Shown here: one piece after another, positions 34,966 through 44,485 of the stretch
How the letters are laid out: the number at the start of each line of letters is the position of its first letter
Position numbering within the stretch: position 1 is the first letter of the stretch
NCBI GenBank assembly: GCA_045540355.1
Contig: JAZQHB010000072.1
Coordinates: 65,865 to 129,864, forward strand
DNA length: 64,000 nucleotides
Reading direction: 5' to 3'
DNA from: RGIG2945 sp045540355
Lineage (GTDB): Bacteria; Bacillota; Clostridia; Oscillospirales; Acutalibacteraceae
Notes under the pieces: model-generated
The model's database searches: none
Told to the model about the DNA's origin: nothing
The model's input: only the letters and a program-made list of their open reading frames with translations
Program-made: the position numbers and the translations under genes

Positions 34966-36180
34966 TTATTTTAATTTGAATTTATTATCTGTAGTTTTTG
35001 AAATTATTCCAACAAGCTGTAACCTTAAAAGCAGGGGACTCAATTGAGGTAAAATTAAGCCTGTGAGCTCAATAATATCGTCAGTAGATTTTATATCGTT
35101 ACCGATGGCATCAACAACCTTGATTTCATTTTCGCTGAGTTGCGATTTATCAATGGTTTTCGGAGCTTCGACTGTTTTTTCTTCAGCAACATAGTCGGGA
35201 GATGTAGTTGAAATATGATTAGACCTGTTCAGCTTAGTGGGGATATCAAACGGGTCGAGAACGGGTTTTAAAATATTATTGCTCAAATTTTCCTTATCTA
35301 TCATATTTTCGTATTCATCAAGGAAAGGAGCAACAAAATCCGTCGGCGAAAAAGCCATTATTGCACCTGAATCAATCAGCTTTTTAAGACCAGCCTGGTC
35401 GGAATCAAGAATATTTCCCGGGACAACAAAAACCTTGCGACCCTGTCTGAAAGCGTGTGCGGCAGTATTCAGGGAACCGCTTTTTTCAGCGGGCTCCATA
35501 ACTGTAACACCCATTGAAAGTGCGGATATTATTCTGTTTCTTACAAGAAAATTTTCAGGTCTTGCAGGGTAGTCAGGAGGGAATTCGGTTATGAGAACAC
35601 CTTTTTCAGAAACTTCAGAACGAAGCTTTTTGTTGATTCTCAAATAATCGACATTAAGACCGCAACCGAGAACGAGTGCGGTTTTGCCGCCTACCGTTAA
35701 GGCACCTTTGTGTGCGGCTGAATCAATACCCATCGCACCGCCGCTGACAATAACAATATCGGCTTTTGCTAATGCGGCGGACAACCTTGCAGTGATATCA
35801 ATACCGTTGGCACTCGCAGAGCGTGTACCGACAAAAGCCAATGCTAATCTGTCATTGAATATATCTATGTCGCCGTCTGTATATAAGACCAACGGGCAAT
35901 TCATAATCTGTAAAAGCTGAAAGGGAAAGGACTCCATATCGGGTGTAACGACAGACCAGCCTTTGTCGGTGCAAAAATCGACAACCTCCTGTGCTTTGTC
36001 AATGTCATAAGCACAAAGACGGTCTAACTGTTTTGGTGAAAACAAACCTGTAGCCGCCCAATATTCGGGTCCGTTATCATAGAAAAATTCAATGTCGGGA
36101 ATCTCACAAATAATTCTTGCGGTGTTGTTACCGATGCCGACACCTTTCTGCAACCATATCCAATAAGCCTGTCGTGACAT
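34966..36180 (-). CDS. dprA: DNA processing protein DprA
   Basis: DprA loads RecA on single-stranded DNA during natural transformation and is also kept in non-transformable bacteria. The 404-residue product has an N-terminal helical region, the Rossmann-like DprA core (AFVGTRSASANGIDITARL, VIVSGGAMGIDSAAHKGAL, ENFLVRNRIISALS, EKSGSLNTAAHAFRQGRKVF) and a C-terminal winged-helix-like segment (ENEIKVVDAIGNDIKSTDDI). ATG 36180 follows GAGG at seven bases. It heads a nine-gene operon with topA; with comM and mecA nearby, remnants of competence functions are present, but no DNA-uptake genes are seen. Confidence 0.93.
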   Translation of the reverse strand: MSRQAYWIWLQKGVGIGNNTARIICEIPDIEFFYDNGPEYWAATGLFSPKQLDRLCAYDIDKAQEVVDFCTDKGWSVVTPDMESFPFQLLQIMNCPLVLYTDGDIDIFNDRLALAFVGTRSASANGIDITARLSAALAKADIVIVSGGAMGIDSAAHKGALTVGGKTALVLGCGLNVDYLRINKKLRSEVSEKGVLITEFPPDYPARPENFLVRNRIISALSMGVTVMEPAEKSGSLNTAAHAFRQGRKVFVVPGNILDSDQAGLKKLIDSGAIMAFSPTDFVAPFLDEYENMIDKENLSNNILKPVLDPFDIPTKLNRSNHISTTSPDYVAEEKTVEAPKTIDKSQLSENEIKVVDAIGNDIKSTDDIIELTGLILPQLSPLLLRLQLVGIISKTTDNKFKLK

Positions 36181-36208
36181 TTTCTTCCTCGCTTTCAAGA
36201 TAAAGTTT

Positions 36209-36238
36209 ATTATACTATGTAAGTTTGTAAAATGTCAA
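36209..36238 (-). promoter_or_regulatory. Promoter of the dprA-topA-trmFO-plsX-rnc-smc operon
   Basis: Minus strand: TTGACA (36238-36233), 18 bases, TATAAT (36214-36209), just before the dprA ribosome site. No hairpin separates it from the GH3 gene upstream. Confidence 0.75.
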
Positions 36239-36242
36239 ATAA

Positions 36243-38678
36243 TTAAATCGATCTCAAAAGATGCGGAAGCTTCTTGATTGCGTTTCCGATACCGCTTAAG
36301 ATTTTTAAAATGCCTTTGAAAGGCTTGTTGCCGCTTAAAATCATAAGCAGGCCGTCTGCCATTTTAACGCTGAATACACCCATGCTCATACTGATGAAAT
36401 TACGGATAGGGGTCTGCTTTGCAATGCTTGCGGCAAAATCGTTGTCACCAGACTTAGTGAGGAATTCAATGAGCTTGATAACCTTTCTGCCTGTCTTGTT
36501 GCCGTGAGCGTCTTCAATGCAGTTTGATATTGTGAGTGTTAAATCAGACGGCAAATCTCTCGGAGGTAACTTACGACCTAAAAGCATTTCGTATTCTTCG
36601 TCAGAAATATTATGAATATTGCCGTCGTAGTATGAGGGGAGAGTGTTTCTTAAATCAGGAACGACTACGCTTTCGTCAGAGGATGTTACATTGATTTTTG
36701 CACAAAGCGGAAGATTTCTTGAATTGCTTCCTATAAGAATATTAAATTCTCCTGTCTGAACATGCCAGTCGCTGATGTCAACATTATAATATGCAAATGC
36801 GCGTTTGGATAATGTAAATGAAACTTCCTTTGTTTCATGAGCATCAAGATAAACCTTGCAGAAATCTTTGAGTTCTTCACTCGGACGGAAAATATCAGAT
36901 TCAATATCAGATATATAAAGCTGAACAATTTCCGCACCGGGGATATCTGATGTGTTTGTGACCTTACATTTTACTGTTACAGTATCCGTATCTTTAATAT
37001 TATCGGAGGATACACTGATATCGGAATACTCAAAGCTTGAGTATGAAAGTCCGTAACCGAAGGGGAATCTTACTTCTTTGTTGAAGGTATTATAATAGCG
37101 GTAACCGATATAAATGCTTTCTTTGTGAACAACCGAATTACTGCCGCCGATGTAGTAATTGTATGAGGGATTATCTTCCGTGCAAAGAGGATATGTTTCC
37201 GCAAGCTTACCGGAGGGATTTACCTTACCCGAAAGAATGTCAACCACCGCACCCGCAGTTGCCTGACCGCCGAGATAAGCGTTTAAAACTGCCGGTACTT
37301 TTTCAAACCACGGCAAAGCAGACGGTGCACCGCCAAAGAGCACAACCGTGAGATTGCTGTTAACTTCTGAAATTTTATCAACAAGCATATTGAATTCATC
37401 GGGGAGATTTATATGTTTTCTGTCATAGGATTCCGCTTCAAAGGACTCGGGGAGACCTATGAAAAGAATGACTGTTTCGTTTTCTTTTGCAACAGTTAAA
37501 GCTTCATTCAAAAGCTTATCCGTAACCTTGCAGGTCTTGCGGTCATAGCCGTCTGCATAGGAAACCGTAAAACCGAGCTTTTCCAATTCCTCAACCGCAG
37601 AATCAATTTTTGTCGGGTTGATGAGTGAGCTGCCCTCGCCCTGATAACGGGGAGTTTTAGCCATTGAGCCGATAACGCCGATTTTTGAGTCAGCCTTAAG
37701 CGGCAAAGTATTATTGTCATTTTTAAGCAATACCATCGACTGACCTGCAATTTTTCTTGCGGTCAGATGGTTTTTATCCATATCACATTTAACCGATTTT
37801 TTAATATCATTCTGTGTCTTGAATATAATTGTCAGAAGACGGTCAACACACAAGTCGAGGTCTTCTTCCTTGATTTTTCCGTCTTTGACAGCATTGATTA
37901 TTTTTTCTGTGTTGTAACCGCCTGAATTGGGCATTTCAAGGTCATTGCCTGCAAGAATACCCGCAACTCTGTCATTAACCGCACCCCAGTCACTTACAAC
38001 AAAGCCTTTAAATCCCCATTCATTACGCAAAATCTGAGTCTGGAGATAGTGATTTTCTGCACCGTGAACACCGTTGATTTTGTTGTATGAATTCATAACG
38101 GTGTAGGGCTGAGCCTTTTTGACCGCGTTTTCAAATGCGGGGAGATATATTTCTCTCAAAGCTCGTTCGTCAACAACCTCGTCGATTGTCATTCTTCTGC
38201 TTTCCTGAGAGTTACAGGCAAAATGCTTTAATGATGTACCGACACCGCAGGATTGAACACCGTTTATGAAATTTTCGGCAAGCTGACCTGCGAGGCAGGG
38301 GTCTTCTGAATAATATTCAAAGTTTCTTCCGCAGAGGGGAGAACGCTTCATATTGACACCGGGTCCCAAGAGAATATCAACGCCCTGGTCAACACATTCG
38401 GAGCCTAATGCCTGACCCATTTCAAAAATTAAATCTCTGTCCCAGGAGCACGCAACCGTTGCCGCTGTCGGATAACAGGTGGCAGGGTGACTTTTGCCCA
38501 TAGGATTAAGACCCTTGTTTTTATCTTTCTGTTTGCGGAGTCCGTGAGGACCGTCGGAAACGGTAATTGAGGGTATGCCGTATTTTTCAAAACCGACAGT
38601 ATGCCAATAATCACTACCGGAGCAGAGTGTTGCTTTATCTTCAAGTGTCATTTTTGAAATTATTTCTTTATTCTTCAT
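36243..38678 (-). CDS. Glycoside hydrolase family 3 (beta-glucosidase type)
   Basis: GH3 enzymes release terminal beta-linked sugars, typically glucose or xylose, from oligosaccharides. The 811-residue product has no signal peptide, so it is intracellular. It has the (beta/alpha)8 domain (SDGPHGLRKQ; KHFACNSQESRRM; nucleophile Asp in GFVVSDWGAV), the second sandwich domain (VVLFGGAPSALPWFEKVPAVL), a C-terminal fibronectin-like domain (IPGAEIVQLYISD), and about 110 extra residues at the end. ATG 38678 follows GAGGAGG and overlaps the rmuC stop by 11 bases, so it is transcribed with rmuC. Substrate specificity cannot be told from the sequence. Confidence 0.92.
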   Translation of the reverse strand: MKNKEIISKMTLEDKATLCSGSDYWHTVGFEKYGIPSITVSDGPHGLRKQKDKNKGLNPMGKSHPATCYPTAATVACSWDRDLIFEMGQALGSECVDQGVDILLGPGVNMKRSPLCGRNFEYYSEDPCLAGQLAENFINGVQSCGVGTSLKHFACNSQESRRMTIDEVVDERALREIYLPAFENAVKKAQPYTVMNSYNKINGVHGAENHYLQTQILRNEWGFKGFVVSDWGAVNDRVAGILAGNDLEMPNSGGYNTEKIINAVKDGKIKEEDLDLCVDRLLTIIFKTQNDIKKSVKCDMDKNHLTARKIAGQSMVLLKNDNNTLPLKADSKIGVIGSMAKTPRYQGEGSSLINPTKIDSAVEELEKLGFTVSYADGYDRKTCKVTDKLLNEALTVAKENETVILFIGLPESFEAESYDRKHINLPDEFNMLVDKISEVNSNLTVVLFGGAPSALPWFEKVPAVLNAYLGGQATAGAVVDILSGKVNPSGKLAETYPLCTEDNPSYNYYIGGSNSVVHKESIYIGYRYYNTFNKEVRFPFGYGLSYSSFEYSDISVSSDNIKDTDTVTVKCKVTNTSDIPGAEIVQLYISDIESDIFRPSEELKDFCKVYLDAHETKEVSFTLSKRAFAYYNVDISDWHVQTGEFNILIGSNSRNLPLCAKINVTSSDESVVVPDLRNTLPSYYDGNIHNISDEEYEMLLGRKLPPRDLPSDLTLTISNCIEDAHGNKTGRKVIKLIEFLTKSGDNDFAASIAKQTPIRNFISMSMGVFSVKMADGLLMILSGNKPFKGILKILSGIGNAIKKLPHLLRSI

Positions 38679-39945
38679 TTTCGTCCTCCTCAATATTGTG
38701 TATATTCAGTTCAAGTATATTTTCGGCAGAAGCGGAATCTATCGCTTCGACATTCTTAAGCTTTTTCTGAATGATGTTGTTTCTGTTTTGTGCTTCATCA
38801 AGAGTTTTTCCTGCTTCGGAAATCTTTTTGCGGGCTTTTTCAAGTATGCCGCCGAACTTATCATACTGCGTTTTTGCAGCTGCAAGCAGACGACGGACTT
38901 CGTTTGCTTTTTCATTTATTGCAACGACCTTGAAGCCCATTGAAAGAGATGTGAGTAAAGCCATAATTGTCGACGGACCGGCTACAAGTATGTTGTGGTC
39001 GTTTTGCAATCTTTCCGTAATGCCCGAACGAGATGATGCGATTTCAGCGTAAAGTCCCTCTGTTGCAAGATACATAATGGCAAAAGGTGTGGTGTGGGGA
39101 ATATGTATGTACTTCGCAACATTTTTACCTTCCGCAAGTATTCTCTTTTCGAGTGCCTTTCTTGCTTCAGCTAAAGCTTCGGGGTCTGATGCATCAGCAG
39201 CGTCACAAATACGGATATAATCCTCCATCGGGAATTTTGAGTCAACCGGAAGATAAACGGTTTCTCCGCCGACCTCACCCGAAGGAATCTTGATTGCAAA
39301 TTCAACTACTTCACCTGATGAAGTAGGGGAATAATTCTTGACATACATATTGGGAATTGTCTGGTCAAGTATACTCTCAAGCTGAACTTCTGCCCAAGTA
39401 CCTCTTGCCTTGACATTTGTGAGCACTCGGTTCAAAGCGGAAACATTGGTTGTAACACCGCTTGAAAGCTCTTTGACCTCACCTAAAGATTTATAAACAT
39501 TTTCTAATTGGTCGGAAACGGTCTTGAAAGATGAATCAAGTCGGTTGTTGAGAGTTGTTGTAAGCTTTTCGTCAACGGTCTGACGCATCTCATCAAGCTT
39601 TTTCTCATTACTCTCCTGAATTGAAGCGATTGCAGAAGCAACAACTCTGTTTTGTTTCTCATTTTGTTCAAAGTTTGTTTTTGTCATTTCACGGAGAATA
39701 TCGGAAACCTCTTTAAGCTTTGCTGAAGTTTCTTCTCTCAAAGCCTGCTGATATGAAGCAGTATCGTTTCTGCTCCTGCCGAATTCATCGGCAATCATCC
39801 TTGATGAGTTATCCTGACTGTTCTGAATGACAGACAGCTTGCTTTCAATCTGAGAGTTATCATTCTTCCTTGTGAGGAGTATAATAACAAGTCCGATAAG
39901 CACAATAAGCAATATAATTATGGTTATTAAAAAAACAGTATTCAT
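38668..39945 (-). CDS. rmuC: RmuC-family DNA recombination protein
   Basis: RmuC proteins are predicted nuclease-like proteins that limit recombination at inverted repeats in E. coli. The 425-residue product has one N-terminal membrane helix (TVFLITIIILLIVLIGLVIIL), a long coiled coil (about 35-165) and the RmuC domain (RGTWAEVQLESILDQTIP; KIPSGEVGGETVYLPVDSKFPMEDY; AGPSTIMALLTSLSMGF). ATG 39945 fits the GGTGGT site. It is cotranscribed with the downstream GH3 gene, a pairing with no obvious functional link. Confidence 0.93.
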   Translation of the reverse strand: MNTVFLITIIILLIVLIGLVIILLTRKNDNSQIESKLSVIQNSQDNSSRMIADEFGRSRNDTASYQQALREETSAKLKEVSDILREMTKTNFEQNEKQNRVVASAIASIQESNEKKLDEMRQTVDEKLTTTLNNRLDSSFKTVSDQLENVYKSLGEVKELSSGVTTNVSALNRVLTNVKARGTWAEVQLESILDQTIPNMYVKNYSPTSSGEVVEFAIKIPSGEVGGETVYLPVDSKFPMEDYIRICDAADASDPEALAEARKALEKRILAEGKNVAKYIHIPHTTPFAIMYLATEGLYAEIASSRSGITERLQNDHNILVAGPSTIMALLTSLSMGFKVVAINEKANEVRRLLAAAKTQYDKFGGILEKARKKISEAGKTLDEAQNRNNIIQKKLKNVEAIDSASAENILELNIHNIEEDENEE

Positions 39946-39969
39946 AGTATAACACCACCCTAAACACAC

Positions 39970-39998
39970 ATTATATCATACTTCTTATAAAAAGTTAA
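39970..39998 (-). promoter_or_regulatory. Promoter of rmuC-GH3
   Basis: Minus strand: TTAACT (39998-39993), 17 bases, TATAAT (39975-39970). Confidence 0.65.
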
Positions 39999-40054
39999 CA
40001 ATTATTTTAAGAAATTTGCCTGAAATTTTATTATGAGTTTTTATATATTTTTAC

Positions 40055-40083
40055 TTGAAAAAAATAATATCTTGTGATATACT
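40055..40083 (+). promoter_or_regulatory. Promoter of carB with long leader
   Basis: TTGAAA (40055-40060), 17 bases, TATACT (40078-40083). It implies a leader of about 280 bases before carB. The 40084-40370 region holds a possible small ORF and a hairpin (40182-40189 with 40198-40205, one mismatch); no PyrR-type site or known riboswitch was recognised. Confidence 0.65.
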
Positions 40084-40123
40084 ACTTGGTTAGAAGGAAT
40101 ATGTGTGAAAGGATGTGGATTGT

Positions 40124-40300
40124 TTGAAGTATTACAGAGATTTTAAAAAGATGACCTATTCAGTCCACGAACTGTCTTTTGCTGACCCCACAAGTCAGGG
40201 GGCAGTAATCTCGTTCCCGTTGAGTACGCATTTTTCCGAAATTTCAAATCGTTGTTATTGTCTTTGTGATGTTGATACTGTTTTTGCCTCTTTATTTTAG
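40124..40300 (+). CDS. Possible 58-residue leader ORF before carB
   Basis: A TTG start lies 10 bases after GAAAGGA (40107-40113), directly downstream of the carB promoter; a GTG at 40115 is also in frame. The product (beginning MKYYRDFKKMTYSV) matches no family I know, lacks a signal peptide, and ends about 70 bases before the carB start. It may be a real small protein, a regulatory leader ORF, or chance. Low confidence. Confidence 0.28.
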   Translation: MKYYRDFKKMTYSVHELSFADPTSQGAVISFPLSTHFSEISNRCYCLCDVDTVFASLF

Positions 40301-40370
40301 GTAGTATCATCTCCAAAGGCATTATTTTTTTGTAAGCAATTAAGTTTAATATATGCAGGAGGTTCGTATT

Positions 40371-43300
40371 ATGATTGATTCAAGCATTAAAAAAGTTCTG
40401 GTTATCGGTTCAGGTCCTATTATTATCGGACAGGCTGCAGAGTTTGACTACGCAGGAACACAGGCTTGCCGCTCACTTTCAGAAGAGGGCATCGAGGTTG
40501 TTCTTGTTAACTCAAACCCTGCTACAATTATGACAGATAAGGATATTGCCAATAAGGTATATATCGAGCCTCTTACTGTTGATACGGTAACAAAAATTAT
40601 TGAGATTGAAAAGCCCGATGCTATCTTGCCGACACTCGGCGGTCAGACAGGTCTTAACCTTGCAATGGAGCTTGAAGAAATCGGTGTTTTAAACAAGAAT
40701 AATGTTAAGCTTATCGGTATTTCTTCAGATGCTATCAAGATGGCTGAAGACAGACAGGAATTCAAAGATACAATGGAAAGCATCAATGAGCCTTGTATCG
40801 AATCACTTGTTGTTGAAACGGTTGAAGATGCACTTGAGTTTTCCAACAGAATCGGCTACCCCGTAATCGTTCGTCCCGCTTATACATTGGGCGGAACAGG
40901 CGGCGGTATTGCAAACGATGCAAAAGAACTTGAGGAAATCGCATCAAACGGTATCAGACTTTCAAGAGTTAATCAGGTTTTGATTGAAAAATGCATTTCC
41001 GGCTGGAAAGAAATTGAATATGAAGTTATGCGTGACAGTAAGGGTCATTGTGTAGTTGTATGTAATATGGAAAATGTTGACCCCGTCGGTGTTCATACAG
41101 GTGACTCCATAGTTGTAGCTCCTTGTCAGACACTTCCGCAGGAGCATCTTGATATGCTCAGAACTGCAGCTTTGAACATCATCACAGCACTCGGAATTGA
41201 AGGCGGATGTAATGTTCAGTTTGCACTTCACCCCGATACTGCAGAATATGCTGTTATCGAAGTTAACCCCAGAGTTTCCCGTTCGTCAGCATTGGCATCA
41301 AAGGCAACAGGTTATCCGATTGCACGCCTTGCAGCTAAAATCGCACTCGGTCTCGGTTTTGACGAAATCAGAAATGTTGCAACAGGCGAAAGCTTCGCGA
41401 ACTTTGAACCCGCAGTTGACTACTGTGTACTTAAAATTCCGAAGTGGCCGTTTGATAAGTTCGTTACTGCAAAGAGAACACTCGGCACACAGATGAAGGC
41501 AACAGGCGAGGTTATGTCAATCGCTTGCACATTTGAATCTGCACTTCATAAAGCAGTTCATTCACTCGAAGAAGGCAGAGAAAGTCTCCTTGATGAACGC
41601 ATTATGAAGAAAGATGTTGAAGAATTAAGAGAAAGACTTCATCGTGTAGATAACGAAAGACTTTATACAATCGCAGTATCTATCTACAAGGGTATTTCAA
41701 TCGAAGAAATTTATGAAATCACAAAAATCAACAGATGGTTCCTTAACAAAATCAAGGACATCGTTGATATGGAAAAACGCCTTCAGAGCGGTGTTTGCGA
41801 TAAAGAAACAATCACAAAGGCAAAGCAGATGGGCTTTACCGACAACATGATTGCAAAGGATGTCGGAATTACACAGGCCGCAGTTAAAAATATGAGAAAG
41901 ATGTGGGATATCAACCCCTCATTCTTAATCGTTGATGCTTGTGCAACAGGTTCAGGCGGACAGACTCCGTACTATTATTCAGACTTCGGTCCTGAAAATC
42001 AGGGCGAATTCAAGTCTGACAGAAAGAAAGTTCTCGTTCTCGGTTCAGGTCCCATCAGAATCGGACAGGGTGTTGAATTTGACTACTGCTCGGTTCAGAG
42101 TGTATGGGCATTGAGAAAAGCAGGTTGCGAAACAATCATCGTAAACAACAATCCCGAAACAGTTTCAACAGACTTCGATGTAGCGGACAAGCTCTATTTC
42201 GAGCCCCTCACTCCCGAATATGTTGCAAATATTGTTGAAGCTGAAAAACCCGACGGTGCAATCGTACAGTTCGGCGGTCAGACAGCTATCAAGCTTACAA
42301 AAGCATTGAATGACATGGGCGTTACTATCCTCGGTACAGATGCTGACCATGTTGATGCTGCTGAAGACAGAGAACGCTTTGACGAAATCCTTGAAAACTG
42401 TGATATCGCAAGACCCAAGGGACAGACAATCTTCACAACAGAAGAAGCACTTATCGCAGCTCATTCACTCGGCTATCCCGTACTCGTAAGACCCAGCTAT
42501 GTTCTCGGCGGTCAGGGTATGCAGATTGCTGTATGTGATGACGATATCCGCGAATTTATGGCTATCATCACAAGAACAGTACAGGAACACCCCGTACTTG
42601 TTGATAAATATATTATGGGTCGTGAGGTTGAGGTTGACGCAATCTGCGACGGCAGCGATATTCTTATCCCCGGCATCATGGAACACATTGACAGAGCAGG
42701 TGTTCATTCAGGCGACTCGATTTCAGTATATCCCGCATTGACAATCAGCCAGGAAGTTCAGGATACAATGGTTGATTATACTCAACGACTTGCATCAGCA
42801 CTTCAGGTTGTAGGTATGATGAATATTCAGTTCATCGTAATGGACGAGCAGGTATATATCATCGAGGTTAACCCGCGTTCATCAAGAACCGTTCCTTATA
42901 TCAGTAAGGTAACGGGTGTACCCGCAATTGAGCTTGCAACAAGAGCAATGCTCGGCGAAAAGATTGAAGATATGGGCTACGGCACAGGTCTTTATAAGAG
43001 CAGCGGTTATTATGCAATCAAGCTTCCCGTATTCTCATTTGAAAAGATTATCGGTGCTGACACAGCACTCGGACCCGAAATGAAATCAACAGGTGAAGTT
43101 TTAGGTATCTCAAAGGATTACAATGAAGCACTTGTCAAGGCTTTCGAAGGCGGCGGAATCTACCTTCCCAAGGACGGTAAGATTATCGTAACCGTAAGCG
43201 ACAAGGATAAGACTGAAGTATGTGATATCATCAAGTCACTCGGTGAAACTCAGTTCAAGTTCTATGCAACACCCGGCACGAGAAAAGCAATGCTTGAGGC

Positions 43301-43565
43301 AGGAATTGAGGTTGAACCCATCAACAAGATTTCAGGCGAATCACCGAATATCCTTGATATGCTCAACGACGGCGATGTTTCACTTATCATCAACACACCC
43401 ACACACGGTCGTGTTGAAAGTCGTGACGGCTTCAAATTAAGAAGAATCGCAGTTGAAGCAGGCACACCGTCACTCACATCACTTGATGCTGCAAAGGCTC
43501 TCATGGAAAGCTCTTACATCGTTCGTGATGATGTAGTAAATGTAACAGATATCTCAACAATCTGA
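40371..43565 (+). CDS. carB: Carbamoyl-phosphate synthase large subunit
   Basis: CarB makes carbamoyl phosphate for pyrimidine and arginine synthesis from bicarbonate, ammonia (from CarA-hydrolysed glutamine) and two ATP. The 1064-residue product has the typical duplicated ATP-grasp halves: GSGPIIIGQAAEFDYAG and GSGPIRIGQGVEFDYCSVQ, each with its PTLGGQTGLN or VQFGGQTAIKL ligand segments, and a C-terminal MGS-like allosteric domain (GTRKAMLEAGIEVEPINKISG). ATG 40371 follows GGAGG at eight bases. carA is not in the window, so it must be elsewhere or replaced. Codon use is biased like that of highly expressed genes. Confidence 0.97.
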   Translation: MIDSSIKKVLVIGSGPIIIGQAAEFDYAGTQACRSLSEEGIEVVLVNSNPATIMTDKDIANKVYIEPLTVDTVTKIIEIEKPDAILPTLGGQTGLNLAMELEEIGVLNKNNVKLIGISSDAIKMAEDRQEFKDTMESINEPCIESLVVETVEDALEFSNRIGYPVIVRPAYTLGGTGGGIANDAKELEEIASNGIRLSRVNQVLIEKCISGWKEIEYEVMRDSKGHCVVVCNMENVDPVGVHTGDSIVVAPCQTLPQEHLDMLRTAALNIITALGIEGGCNVQFALHPDTAEYAVIEVNPRVSRSSALASKATGYPIARLAAKIALGLGFDEIRNVATGESFANFEPAVDYCVLKIPKWPFDKFVTAKRTLGTQMKATGEVMSIACTFESALHKAVHSLEEGRESLLDERIMKKDVEELRERLHRVDNERLYTIAVSIYKGISIEEIYEITKINRWFLNKIKDIVDMEKRLQSGVCDKETITKAKQMGFTDNMIAKDVGITQAAVKNMRKMWDINPSFLIVDACATGSGGQTPYYYSDFGPENQGEFKSDRKKVLVLGSGPIRIGQGVEFDYCSVQSVWALRKAGCETIIVNNNPETVSTDFDVADKLYFEPLTPEYVANIVEAEKPDGAIVQFGGQTAIKLTKALNDMGVTILGTDADHVDAAEDRERFDEILENCDIARPKGQTIFTTEEALIAAHSLGYPVLVRPSYVLGGQGMQIAVCDDDIREFMAIITRTVQEHPVLVDKYIMGREVEVDAICDGSDILIPGIMEHIDRAGVHSGDSISVYPALTISQEVQDTMVDYTQRLASALQVVGMMNIQFIVMDEQVYIIEVNPRSSRTVPYISKVTGVPAIELATRAMLGEKIEDMGYGTGLYKSSGYYAIKLPVFSFEKIIGADTALGPEMKSTGEVLGISKDYNEALVKAFEGGGIYLPKDGKIIVTVSDKDKTEVCDIIKSLGETQFKFYATPGTRKAMLEAGIEVEPINKISGESPNILDMLNDGDVSLIINTPTHGRVESRDGFKLRRIAVEAGTPSLTSLDAAKALMESSYIVRDDVVNVTDISTI

Positions 43566-43579
43566 TTTATATGAAAAAC

Positions 43580-43611
43580 AGGCACCGAGAAATCGGTGCC
43601 TTGAAAAATTT
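43580..43611 (+). terminator. Terminator after carB
   Basis: GGCACCGA (43581-43588) and TCGGTGCC (43593-43600) pair perfectly around GAAA; a T-rich tail with an interrupting A-run follows. Confidence 0.75.
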
Positions 43612-43754
43612 TTATGCAGCATAATTGTTTTTTGCCTTGAAAATAAATATTGCTGTGATATTTTAAACAGGGTGATTTAATAAAAGATAATCTGATATGA
43701 CCGGGGAAACGAACACCCCGTGTTATAATTAAGGTTCAGGAGGTTATGTGATAA

Positions 43755-44393
43755 ATGGTAACATTTATTATTATACGGCACGGATACAGCGTGGGAAATA
43801 AAGAAAAACGATTTTCGGGGCAAATGAATGTTCCGTTAGATGAGGTTGGTCGTTCACAAGCAATATCAACCGCAGACTACATATTGAAGAATTTTCAGGT
43901 TGACAGTATTTATTCCAGTGATTTATCGCGTGCGTATGAAACGGTAAAACCTGTTGCCGAGGCATTGGGTCTGGAAATATCCGAATGCAAAGATTTGCGG
44001 GAAGCAGATGTGGGGATTTGGCAGGGCAAACTCATTGAGGATATAAAAAAAGAATATCCCGACAGCTTTGCATTTTACAGAGATAATCCGGGACTTTTTC
44101 GTTTTGAAGGCGGTGAGGGGTATGCGGATTTGATGCACCGCATAGTGCCGGCTTTTGAAAAGATTGCAGCAGAAAACGAGGGAAAAACTGTTCTTGTAGG
44201 CACTCACGGCGGTGTTGTCCGTGCTCTGCGGGTTGCGTGGAATGGTTTACCGATTGAAAGAATCAAAGAAATACCGCATGTACCGAACAGCTCGATAACG
44301 GTGGCGGAATATGCGGACGGCTCGGTGAATTGGTTGAGTATAGGATATGACGGACATCTTTCGGATAAAACGACTGAAGAGGGTATCAAATAA
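43755..44393 (+). CDS. Histidine phosphatase family protein (phosphoglycerate mutase-like)
   Basis: The 212-residue product has the catalytic RHG motif (IIIRHGYSVGNKEKRFSG), PLDEVGRSQA, YSSDLSRAYETVKPVAE, the acid residue region LREADVGIWQG and the second catalytic His in VLVGTHGGVVRAL. This suits a cobalamin/CobC-like or phosphoglycerate mutase-like phosphatase acting on a small phosphorylated molecule; the substrate is unknown. It has a good AGGAGG site, and no confident promoter was seen in the 43612-43754 gap. It converges with the ABC ATPase gene. Confidence 0.9.
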   Translation: MVTFIIIRHGYSVGNKEKRFSGQMNVPLDEVGRSQAISTADYILKNFQVDSIYSSDLSRAYETVKPVAEALGLEISECKDLREADVGIWQGKLIEDIKKEYPDSFAFYRDNPGLFRFEGGEGYADLMHRIVPAFEKIAAENEGKTVLVGTHGGVVRALRVAWNGLPIERIKEIPHVPNSSITVAEYADGSVNWLSIGYDGHLSDKTTEEGIK

Positions 44394-44436
44394 GGATTGC
44401 GACCGAACCTTCGGAAGGATTTATAGCAATTAAAAC

Positions 44437-44474
44437 TGAAGCTGTATTAAACAAGTGGGTTTAATACAGCTTCA
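44437..44474. terminator. Bidirectional terminator
   Basis: A perfect 16-bp stem (44437-44452 with 44459-44474) between the convergent phosphatase and ABC ATPase genes; the minus strand continues with AGTTTTAATT. Confidence 0.8.
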
Positions 44475-44485
44475 ATGAATTTTGT

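Noticed and set aside
40084..40370. PyrR-binding or T-box-type leader before carB
   Set aside because: No PyrR loop consensus and no T-box TGG-type core were found; only an unassigned hairpin remains.
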